Assembly (NCBI GenBank): GCA_964448135.1
Contig: CAYUVH010000065.1
Span: 1-56,099 of the forward strand
Reading direction: 5' to 3'
Origin: CAYUVH01 sp964448135
GTDB taxonomy: Bacteria > Verrucomicrobiota > Verrucomicrobiia > Limisphaerales > UBA8199
DNA: 56,099 bases
Shown: positions 46,815-54,285 of the stretch, piece by piece
Layout: every line of letters starts with the position of its first letter
Numbering within the stretch: position 1 is the stretch's first letter
The notes under the pieces: generated by a model
Databases searched by the model: none
Told to the model about the DNA's origin: nothing
The model's input: the letters and a program-made list of their open reading frames with translations, nothing else
Program-made: the position numbers and the translations under genes

Positions 46815-48236
46815 ATGACTAACCGCCGCGAATTCCTCTGGCGCTTCGGCGGTGGCCTCGGCGGCATCGCCCTCGCCCATCTCCTCGGCACCGAAGGCCT
46901 CCTCGCCGAAACCGGCGCCATACCGAACCCCGCCTTCAACGGCGGCCTCCATCACCCCGCCAAGGTCAAACGCATCGTCCAGCTCTTCATGAATGGCGGC
47001 GCGAGCCAGGTGGACATGTTCGATTACAAACCCGAGCTCATCAAACGCAGCGGCCAGAAATTCGACCCCGGCGAAAAAGTCGAAGCCTCCCAAAGCCAGC
47101 CCGGCAACTTGATGAAGAGCCCGTACGACTGGAAGCAGCACGGCCAGTCCGGCCGCTGGGTCAGCAGCGCCCTGCCCCACCTCGCCACCTGCGTGGACGA
47201 CCTCGCCTTCCTCATGGCCATGACCTCCCGCACGAACGTCCACGGCCCCGGCGTCTATCTCCAGACCACCGGCTTTCTCACGCCCGGCTTTCCCTGCCTC
47301 GGCTCCTGGATTTCCTATGGCCTCGGCAGCCTCAACAACAATCTCCCCACCTTCGTCGTCCTCCCGGATGCCTCCGGTCTGCCCTACAACGGCAAAGGCT
47401 GCTTCTCCTCCGGCTTCCTGCCCGTCACCCACTCCGGCACCGTCATCCACGCCGCCGACAAAACGCCGATCGCCGATCTGTTCCCCGGCGAACGCGGCAA
47501 ATATCTCACCAAGAAAAGCGAAACCGACGGCCTCGCCCTCCTCAACCAACTAAACCGCGAGCACCTCGCCCGCACCCCCGGCGACACCCGGCTTGACGCC
47601 CGCATCGCCTCCTACGAACTCGCCGCGCGCCTGCAAGTCAGCGCCCCCGAAGCCCTCGACCTCGCTGGCGAAACCGAAGCCACCCGCAAACTCTACGGCC
47701 TCGACGCGCCGGCCACCGCCGATTTCGGCCGCAACTGCCTCACCGCCCGCCGCCTCCTCGAGCGCGGCGTCCGCTTCGTTCAGGTCTGGAGCGGCCGCGA
47801 CGGCAGCGTGCACAACTGGGACAACCACGGCGATATCTCCAAGGAACTCGGCTACATCAGCCAGGCCATGGATCAACCCGCCGCCGCCCTCGTCAAAGAC
47901 CTCAAGGCCCGCGGCCTGTTCGAAGACACCCTCGTCATCTGGACCACCGAATTCGGCCGCATGCCCTTCAGCCAGGGCAGCCTCGGCCGCGACCACAACG
48001 GCGGCACCTTCGTCAACTGGCTCGCCGGTGCCGGCGTCAAACCCGGCATCGCCATCGGCGAAAGCGACGAATGGTCCTGGCGCGCCGCCAAAGACAAAAC
48101 CACCAGCTACGACCTCCACGCCACGATTTTGTATCTCCTCGGCATCGACCACGAAAAGCTGACGTTTCGGAATAATGGTGCAAACCGGCGGCTGACGGAT
48201 GTGCACGGAAATGTGATCACCAGCCTTCTTTCCTAA
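46815..48236 (+). CDS. DUF1501 domain protein, probably Tat-exported
   Basis: 473 residues. The N-terminus MTNRREFLWRFGGG has the Tat-type basic twin-Arg then hydrophobic stretch. The fold is alkaline-phosphatase-like: FMNGGASQVDMFDYKPELIK (about 56-75), GQSGRWVSS, FGRNCLTARRLLERGVRFVQ, NWDNHGDISKELGY, and DTLVIWTTEFGRMPFSQGS with GRDHNGGTFVNWLAG near the C-terminus. It is the partner of the PSD1 gene 79 bp upstream. Function is not known beyond the association with sulfated or complex glycan loci. The gene is exceptionally GC-rich, which creates long open shadow frames. Confidence 0.93.
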   Translation: MTNRREFLWRFGGGLGGIALAHLLGTEGLLAETGAIPNPAFNGGLHHPAKVKRIVQLFMNGGASQVDMFDYKPELIKRSGQKFDPGEKVEASQSQPGNLMKSPYDWKQHGQSGRWVSSALPHLATCVDDLAFLMAMTSRTNVHGPGVYLQTTGFLTPGFPCLGSWISYGLGSLNNNLPTFVVLPDASGLPYNGKGCFSSGFLPVTHSGTVIHAADKTPIADLFPGERGKYLTKKSETDGLALLNQLNREHLARTPGDTRLDARIASYELAARLQVSAPEALDLAGETEATRKLYGLDAPATADFGRNCLTARRLLERGVRFVQVWSGRDGSVHNWDNHGDISKELGYISQAMDQPAAALVKDLKARGLFEDTLVIWTTEFGRMPFSQGSLGRDHNGGTFVNWLAGAGVKPGIAIGESDEWSWRAAKDKTTSYDLHATILYLLGIDHEKLTFRNNGANRRLTDVHGNVITSLLS

Positions 48237-48284
48237 GCGTTCTCACCTGCCCATCAACCTCTGCTCCCGGCAGAGTCCCGTTCC

Positions 48285-48389
48285 GATCCCGAAGGGATCC
48301 CAGACTGTAGCCGGGGGTTGAGGCCGCGCCCCCGCGGCTGATACCCCCGGAACTCCCACCCCCCAATCAACCCGACCCCAACGGGGTCG
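48285..48389. repeat. three-hairpin REP-like element
   Basis: Three perfect hairpins in a row: GATCCC-GAA-GGGATC (48285-48299); CCGGGGGT (48311) pairing with ACCCCCGG (48350), enclosing GCCGCG-CCCC-CGCGGC; and CGACCCC-AAC-GGGGTCG (48373-48389). The word pattern resembles a planctomycete/verrucomicrobial dispersed palindromic element I recall, where a GGG(A/G)T hairpin, a CCCCGG arm and a GACCCC/GGGGTC hairpin recur. Function unknown. Confidence 0.75.
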
Positions 48390-48451
48390 CAGACCATGCT
48401 TTGCACAAAGCCGTTGCGACGCACTCCAGCCAAACCCTATCGTTTCACGCC

Positions 48452-49096
48452 ATGAATCAAGCTGAGTTTGTCTCGCGATTTTTGCATCAGGTGCACGACG
48501 ATTGGACATACAGCCCTCCGACGGCGGAGGCATTGCAGGACGCGTTGAGCGCATGCAAAGACGAGCTCGGCTTTGCCGATTACGAAGCGCAATTCCTTGA
48601 GCTGGGGGAAATCATGGATGCCCAGGCCGCCATCGGCCTGTGGGGAGGAGACCCGCGCAAGGACGCTCGCGTCCTGGCCATTGCCGATCGCGAACCGGCT
48701 CGGCGCGCCGCGATGGTTGCCGCCGCCGCGCAGACTCTCGCGTGGCTCGACCAATGCCAGAATCGCGTGCGCAATAACACTCCCAGGAACCAGATCGGGA
48801 TGAAGGTCGCGACGTCCGTCCTGCTCGTGGCTGGAAAAGCCAAAGGCGGCTTCACCCCGGCACAATTGGCCGCCCTCGTGCGCATCGGCGCCTCTTCCCA
48901 AGACATGGACGGCATGATCATCATGGGACGCGGGATGATTGCTGTGATTCTCGCCGGGCATTCCGAAGAAATCCCTGCCGACCCCGCGACGCGACGCGCC
49001 TTGAAGGAATTCCTCGACTTTATCAACGCATATCCCGCCAAGACCCAAAAGGAGATCAAAGCGATAGCAAAGCTGCTGCCGATTGCCGCCGGCTGA
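48452..49096 (+). CDS. hypothetical protein
   Basis: 214 residues from the ATG at 48452. Mostly helical and cytoplasmic, with no signal peptide. Features are KDELGFADYEAQFLELGEIM (about 33-52), GMKVATSVLLVAGKAKGGFT (about 115-135) and an internal AALVRIGASSQDMDGMIIMG. No family is recognised. It lies just before the accessory region on the opposite strand to the STAND gene. Confidence 0.6.
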   Translation: MNQAEFVSRFLHQVHDDWTYSPPTAEALQDALSACKDELGFADYEAQFLELGEIMDAQAAIGLWGGDPRKDARVLAIADREPARRAAMVAAAAQTLAWLDQCQNRVRNNTPRNQIGMKVATSVLLVAGKAKGGFTPAQLAALVRIGASSQDMDGMIIMGRGMIAVILAGHSEEIPADPATRRALKEFLDFINAYPAKTQKEIKAIAKLLPIAAG

Positions 49097-49573
49097 TCGG
49101 TGTGGTTGAATTACTCGGCTGCGATATTTGCAAGCCGATGAATCGTTGGGCTATTCTCGGATGTCCCCTCCGGGACAAAAGCAAGGCGCCGGAACGGATT
49201 TTTTTAATTTGAAAGGCCGGATATACCCGGATTAGGCCGGATTTGTCCGGATCTCCCTGTCCTAATGGGGCTCCCTAATTCTGTGGTCATTTTAGGTTTG
49301 ATCCGTCTTCGCTCCGCTTCGACGCGACCGTTTGACCCAGGTCCCGGATGCCTTGACTCGGGTCTGACCCGGCTTTGACTCCAGTCCCGCCGGAAGCGGG
49401 ATGGACAGGTCCGCCCGCTCCGAGCGGGACGCAGCCCAAAAGACCATAATCGCGATGTCAAAGAACGATCTCGGCGTGTGCCGAACAGGAAATCTCACTC
49501 CCTTCAACTAACCGAAAACACTATAGCACTCGTGTCAACTGGCTCGCAGGCGCCTGCGTTGGAACTGCTCAAA
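49097..49573. other. 477-bp convergent intergenic region, repeats only
   Basis: Lies between the unknown gene and the 3' end of the STAND gene. Contains the 10-bp CCGGAT repeat (49217-49256) and several short REP-like hairpins (GTCCC/GGGAC near 49167; TCCCGC/GCGGGA near 49386; CCCGCT/AGCGGG near 49417). No gene seen. Confidence 0.6.
49217..49256. repeat. 10-bp phased CCGGAT repeat, 4 units
   Basis: CCGGAT occurs at 49217, 49227, 49237 and 49247, exactly 10 bp apart, with variable 4-bp spacers (ATAC, TTAG, and so on). The units fall on the same helix face. Not CRISPR-like (no unique spacers of size). Confidence 0.75.
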
Positions 49574-52500
49574 TCAAGTCCAGCCAAACGGCTCACTGTC
49601 AGCACTCCTCCAAGGAGAGACCTTGATTGCTTCTTGAAGATTGCGTTTAACTCGCTCAAGCCAAGCACGGCCGTGGGCAGGAATCTCGGCGACTTTTAAC
49701 TGATCCTCAATACATCGCAGAGCGGTTTTCTCCTTTTCCAAGGGAGTTCCGAATCCGGCTGGCGCAACCAGCGAGGCCGCGAGCACGTTGGCCACTTTTC
49801 CTTCGATCGGCCGATTCGAAAGCAATTCATAAACGAAAGAGAAAAACCCAGTTTGCTTGAGCGAAATAGCTTCAGCTACTAATTCGGCATTACGTTCATC
49901 TTCGTTTGCGACCACAAGGAGGATTTGAGAGTGGCTTGCTAAATCGAGCAATATTTTGTCATCGCCGAAGGCTTCATTGCGGAGAACAAGGCGATTTTTC
50001 AGCGTGCAAAAATGACGATAAGCCTTTTCCGGGTCCTGAAGTCGTAGATAGGCCCAAAACTCGCCCGCACCGTGCCGTTGGAAAGGATTCCAAGGACCTC
50101 GCCATTCACGCCAGTCTTGCTGATTCAACCTGCTGATTTGCTCAGCCAACAACTGAAATCCTTCATGAAGATTCGTTCTCGCAATACCAACAGCGACCTG
50201 TTCGAATTTGTGCGAATTATCGTAGGTAAAGGCCATTTCCTCTAGAATCCGCCTTACGAGGGGAATCAGCTCTCTGGGGAGCGCTTTGTTGGGGTGTAAA
50301 TACAGCACTATCACATTCGCGGCGCGTTCCGGCCACTTTTCCCCCTCAGCGATGTACTCCAGAATTGTCACAACTTCAGACATTGGAAGTTCGTCAAGCC
50401 ACCGACCTGTTGTAAACATGTTGGCAACGTCAATAGTGGTCACCGATTTCTCCAGGATTAGCTGGAGCAGGAGTTCCCGGTTGGCTGGTGTTGGCCCAAT
50501 GAATCTGATCGGCCATAATATTGAGTTCTTCTCAATTGCCGGCCTTTTCGCAAATGTCCCCAAGTATTTTTCTGCAAATTCAGAGTCGTGTCGGTAAAGC
50601 CCACAGCAATAAAGGCCAAATCTCCAGTCACCCGGGCCATCGCCAATTTCCGATTCGAAGTGCACAAGAAAGTGGTGTCCGTAATCGTGCTCGCCCAAAA
50701 ACAGGAGAAACTCTCCCACATTTTGGGCCTTGGGATCCTTTACAATATTCCAACTCTCCTTGCCCATTAGAGCTGGATTGTTGACCGCCTCTACTGCCAG
50801 CGCACGAAGTCTTTTCTGATACCCATAGACCCGCCCTTGTTCCCCAACTTCCCAATCACGCTCGAAATCATTCCCCGTAGCAATCTGGAGCCTTATCAAA
50901 AAGTCGCCACCATCAAAACGCTGACGAAGGCGCGCAAGCCTCTCCAACACTTCTCCCCATTTCTCGGTATACAGTTCCTGACCAGGTCTCTTGCTATTTT
51001 CTGTATACTGTTCTTCAGCCCTATGAATAATCGCGCGCGCAGTTCTAATGTCACAAGGTAGCTTCCCACTGAAGCTCCATTCCACCATTTTCCCCAATAT
51101 TGCAACAAATTGATCCGGTGATACATGGCCGTTCAGTTGGGAAATCGCGACGTCAAAATCGCGACGCGCAATCTGGGCAACGTCTTCGTCGTCTGACTGT
51201 GTCAGCTCGAAGCGAAGCTCGACTAGGCCCGCCATGTAGTGAAACACATCATTCCACATGACCCGCGGAGGTGGTTGTCCCAGCCTTCGCGCTAGGCCTC
51301 CTGAATAGCCTGAGAGCATTTGCGGAGGCTGGGTAACAAATGCAACTATATGGGCGCCTAGAAGACGTCGCATCCTGTCGTCTGCTGTCAGGAGGCGTTG
51401 AATCCATGCCTGTCGCTCCGCGTAAGGCATTGGAAAACCATAATCCCAGTCAACGAAACACTCACAAAAGAGCTTTGTCTCTTTTATCTCCCCAGACTCT
51501 GCGAGTTCTTTTAGTGCGAGTATTTCCAAACACTGCATCGCCAATGCACAACTCTCGGACATATGAGCAAGCTCTCTCAGTGCTTCGCGGAGGAATATTG
51601 CCTGTGGCGCCTCGCGACTCGTCTTAAGTGAGCCTTCGAGGAATCGGGCAGTCCGCTCAGGGACTGCGCGTGCCAAAGATTCGATGTGCTCAAATTGACC
51701 GCCGACGCGTGCGGCGATTTGCAACGGACCACCATCACCAAAGATGTAGTCCCAAAAAGTTGATCGATCGGGAAGGTCAACCGTTACGATTCTTTCCAAA
51801 AAGCGCTTGCGGGCGGTTCCGCTGAGTCTATCAAACAGTCTTTGGAGCGAAACATCGCTTACCAAGGCGATGTCCTCTACCAACCGTGCCGCGAACAAGG
51901 GCGGAATAACGGTAACGTAGTTCCCGCGCCGCCGGATATAGCCCATTCTTTCCAAATCTGGCAAAAGCTCCAAAATTCGTTGCGGATAAACTCCTAAATC
52001 GAGAGTCTCGCTGATGAGTTTTAGTTCGCCATCCTGTCCTTGGTACTTAACGTAATGCACTACACTCAATGTTTTTAAGGTCCGGACAGCGTCCATTCCC
52101 AACTCCTTCACAATCTTCGCATGAAATCGTTCGTAAAGGCGCTTTTTCAAATCGCCCGACCTTTCGCGGAGGTCCTTTAGCTCTGCAGCGCTCAGTAGAA
52201 TCTCTGGATTGCCGCCAGCTTGAAGAAGTATCCAGTCCAGAGCCTGCCGATCGAAGACAGCTCCAGCAAGTTCGAGCAGTTTTTTCGAATCTTCTTCGCT
52301 TAAAGGTTGTAGTGGTGGAAGAACCTTTATTGATTCGTGCTCGGTCAGCTTGGGTGCCGGAGCCTTTGCATCCGTCGGCATAGTGAGTATCAACTTCACT
52401 CCCTCGGAGGCGACTGCACGCTTTGATAGCACTTCGGCGTGTTCGCGCGAAGGATCTTCAACGATGATTATTCGAAGTGTTTTAGACGAGGCCAACGCCT

Positions 52501-53335
52501 GGAAATCCCATCGGAACAACTCCTCAGGCACATCGACGATTGTGGTTACCGGGGCGAACCCGCGAGTTACTTCTAAAGCAAGGCGAGTTTTTCCCATACC
52601 GCTTGGGCCAGATATCACTATGACTTTTGCAACTGGGTCCCCCAGCCACTCCCTGACCCGATTTAACTCCCCAGCGCGGCCAACGAACGGCACGGACACC
52701 TTATAGTCTTTGACTCGGTTTTCCAACGCCCAGGCTTCGTCCCACGGCCGAGCCACGGTTGCCGAAAAATACGTCAATCGGAGAGCCGGATGCGCATTCA
52801 CGATAGCTGCTAATTGAGCTGCGTCGACAATCTCCACCGGAGTCGTGCCAGCACTGTCATTGGCAATTGCATCCTTCAATTCCTGTCTCTGCTTTTGAAG
52901 AAGTTTATCGTCGAGCGTCTTCGATTGTGTCTCCAATCCGAGTTGAAGGTTGGTGAAGAAGGAGTATTTACTGCATTCCTTGGCTTGTGCGACGCGCTCT
53001 AAGAGTTTTGCCAGTGCGCCATCTGAGTCGCCGGTAAGTTTCGAGAGCGCCGCGTTCCGTCCTCTGCCGTCCACGCTTCTGGCTTTGAATTGAAAGACGT
53101 TCCAACCCGGCAAAGCAAATGGCGAACTGAAGTCGGCCACACGATCTGGAGGAATCGTCCATTCCCCATCAATACCGCCATCCGCTCCGGCTTTCTCAGA
53201 AAGGATCGGCATCGTTGGCATGGATCGAGAGGACACGGCAACGACTACCGAGTTGCAAAAGTTCGCAAAGCGTACTGAATCTGAATGTCTCCCAAAAGTA
53301 TCCTCGATAAACTCAGCGGTGACTTCCCAGCTCAT
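49574..53335 (-). CDS. Avs-type STAND NTPase with N-terminal Mrr-like nuclease
   Basis: 1253 residues from ATG 53335; a GTG at 53380 is a possible longer start but overlaps the preceding gene. The N-terminal about 150 residues contain ADGGID (Asp52, Asp56) followed by NVFQFKAR (Gln82, Lys84), matching the Mrr-type PD-(D/E)xK nuclease core (DGGID...QxK). Residues about 200-460 are the NTPase: FVGRAGELNRVREWL, Walker A GPSGMGKT (243-250), Walker B IIIVEDP (about 289-295), then a winged-helix-like part. Residues about 470-1250 are long and helical with no further motif, as a STAND sensor would be. Nuclease-STAND-sensor is the plan of antiviral Avs proteins, in which target binding triggers oligomerisation and effector action. 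Specific phage target unknown. The gene is visibly less GC-rich than its neighbours. Confidence 0.8.
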   Translation of the reverse strand: MSWEVTAEFIEDTFGRHSDSVRFANFCNSVVVAVSSRSMPTMPILSEKAGADGGIDGEWTIPPDRVADFSSPFALPGWNVFQFKARSVDGRGRNAALSKLTGDSDGALAKLLERVAQAKECSKYSFFTNLQLGLETQSKTLDDKLLQKQRQELKDAIANDSAGTTPVEIVDAAQLAAIVNAHPALRLTYFSATVARPWDEAWALENRVKDYKVSVPFVGRAGELNRVREWLGDPVAKVIVISGPSGMGKTRLALEVTRGFAPVTTIVDVPEELFRWDFQALASSKTLRIIIVEDPSREHAEVLSKRAVASEGVKLILTMPTDAKAPAPKLTEHESIKVLPPLQPLSEEDSKKLLELAGAVFDRQALDWILLQAGGNPEILLSAAELKDLRERSGDLKKRLYERFHAKIVKELGMDAVRTLKTLSVVHYVKYQGQDGELKLISETLDLGVYPQRILELLPDLERMGYIRRRGNYVTVIPPLFAARLVEDIALVSDVSLQRLFDRLSGTARKRFLERIVTVDLPDRSTFWDYIFGDGGPLQIAARVGGQFEHIESLARAVPERTARFLEGSLKTSREAPQAIFLREALRELAHMSESCALAMQCLEILALKELAESGEIKETKLFCECFVDWDYGFPMPYAERQAWIQRLLTADDRMRRLLGAHIVAFVTQPPQMLSGYSGGLARRLGQPPPRVMWNDVFHYMAGLVELRFELTQSDDEDVAQIARRDFDVAISQLNGHVSPDQFVAILGKMVEWSFSGKLPCDIRTARAIIHRAEEQYTENSKRPGQELYTEKWGEVLERLARLRQRFDGGDFLIRLQIATGNDFERDWEVGEQGRVYGYQKRLRALAVEAVNNPALMGKESWNIVKDPKAQNVGEFLLFLGEHDYGHHFLVHFESEIGDGPGDWRFGLYCCGLYRHDSEFAEKYLGTFAKRPAIEKNSILWPIRFIGPTPANRELLLQLILEKSVTTIDVANMFTTGRWLDELPMSEVVTILEYIAEGEKWPERAANVIVLYLHPNKALPRELIPLVRRILEEMAFTYDNSHKFEQVAVGIARTNLHEGFQLLAEQISRLNQQDWREWRGPWNPFQRHGAGEFWAYLRLQDPEKAYRHFCTLKNRLVLRNEAFGDDKILLDLASHSQILLVVANEDERNAELVAEAISLKQTGFFSFVYELLSNRPIEGKVANVLAASLVAPAGFGTPLEKEKTALRCIEDQLKVAEIPAHGRAWLERVKRNLQEAIKVSPWRSADSEPFGWT

Positions 53336-53357
53336 TTCAAGAGAATATGAATGCGAG

Positions 53358-53684
53358 CTACCGCGGGCAAGATTCTGCACAGCTCAAAGCCGAGTAGCAG
53401 GCATCACGTTCGCCCTGACCAGTTTTTGAGGTCACAAATTGTGACCTCAAAAACTGCACTAGGCGGATGGCGTTTGAAATCACAGATTGTGATCTCAAAA
53501 GGCCGAACTCCTCTGCCGAAAGCTGAAAGAGAAAATCGGTGGGAAACCGGTCGGAGTTGCGCTTGACCGCCTGAATGAGGACGCGGGTTTCGACCTGATA
53601 AAGCCCGGCCAGATCCACGTCGAGGATTACCTTCTGGCCGCGCAGGGTAAGAATGAGAGTATCGAGCGGAGGAGCGGGTTTCAT
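53358..53684 (-). CDS. truncated ORF6N-domain protein
   Basis: 108 residues. The first about 75 match the ORF6N domain of phage/prophage proteins: LILTLRGQKVILDVDLAGLY (10-29), ETRVLIQAVKRNSDRFPTDF, LFQLSAEEFGLLRSQ. After a duplicated LRSQ-V-SK segment (LRSQSVISN and LRSQFVTSK), the usual continuation is lost and an unrelated tail (ERDACYSALSCAESC) runs to the stop. Full-length relatives are much longer, so this is a remnant or a very short variant. The STAND gene starts 22 bp downstream, so they could be co-transcribed. Confidence 0.75.
   Translation of the reverse strand: MKPAPPLDTLILTLRGQKVILDVDLAGLYQVETRVLIQAVKRNSDRFPTDFLFQLSAEEFGLLRSQSVISNAIRLVQFLRSQFVTSKTGQGERDACYSALSCAESCPR
53420..53456. 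repeat. 18-bp palindrome within ORF6N remnant
   Basis: CAGTTTTTGAGGTCACAA (53420-53437) and its exact complement (53439-53456) flank one base. A second, weaker palindrome (TTTGAAATCACA, 53473-53484, with 53488-53499) lies upstream in the gene and encodes the duplicated LRSQ-type segment. These could be sites where the gene was rearranged. Confidence 0.85.
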
Positions 53685-53806
53685 AGCCTATCGGGGATTT
53701 GTAGGAAAAAGCGGACGAGGTATCAAATCGAATCGAACACCCTGGCGGTAGCCGGAAAAAGTACTTCTGCGGGTGAAATCCCCGACCCGCCTCTTGCCCC
53801 GCCCGC

Positions 53807-54280
53807 TCACTGCCCCGCCCGCTTTTTGAGCACGTTTTCCACGTGCGTTTTGTATTTCTGAAAATTCTTCAACCGGCATTCCGCCACGAAACGGCTGCAT
53901 TCCTTGACATAGGCTTTGCGGTTCTTCCAGCAAGGGTGTTTGGCGGGAGGCAGGAATTCGCTCTTCAAACCGTTGCAACCGGCGCAGCACACCGCCATGT
54001 TGTGCTCGTTGCCCCACTTCACGCCATTCGCCTCCAGCAAGGAGCGCGGCACCAGGTGTTCCTCGGTGGATTCGGCCAGGGCGTCGGTACTCGAGGCCAG
54101 ATCACGCGAACAATAAACGCATTTCCCGTCGCTCTTTTCGAAGACATCCACCCAGCCGAAATCCGGTCCCCGCTTCTTTCCACCCAGCCACCACGCGGCA
54201 ACCTTGAGTGCCTCATAAAAGGCCTTCCGGTCCTCGTCGCTGTGGAGCCGCTGAAATGAGGAGGTGCTGGAATGGCTCAT
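53807..54280 (-). CDS. HNH endonuclease
   Basis: 157 residues. The HNH core is clear: zinc Cys54-x2-Cys57 (CVYC), EHLVPRS (74-80), NEHNMAVCC and Cys99-x2-Cys102 then NGLK. An N-terminal helical region (about 1-45) precedes it and a Lys-rich helix follows (about 115-155). A metal-dependent DNA-cleaving enzyme is expected. It lies 122 bp upstream of the ORF6N remnant on the same strand, in the same direction as the STAND gene. It may be part of a defence or mobile module, or a lone homing-type or restriction-type enzyme. Confidence 0.88.
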   Translation of the reverse strand: MSHSSTSSFQRLHSDEDRKAFYEALKVAAWWLGGKKRGPDFGWVDVFEKSDGKCVYCSRDLASSTDALAESTEEHLVPRSLLEANGVKWGNEHNMAVCCAGCNGLKSEFLPPAKHPCWKNRKAYVKECSRFVAECRLKNFQKYKTHVENVLKKRAGQ

Positions 54281-54285
54281 GGACC

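Noticed and set aside
47593..48162. Pro/Ser/Ala-rich 189-codon frame in the DUF1501 gene
   Set aside because: Another-frame shadow of GC-rich codons; no start signal and no family.
49217..49256. CCGGAT array considered as a CRISPR
   Set aside because: Units are 6 bp at 10-bp spacing with no unique spacers of the right size and no cas gene.
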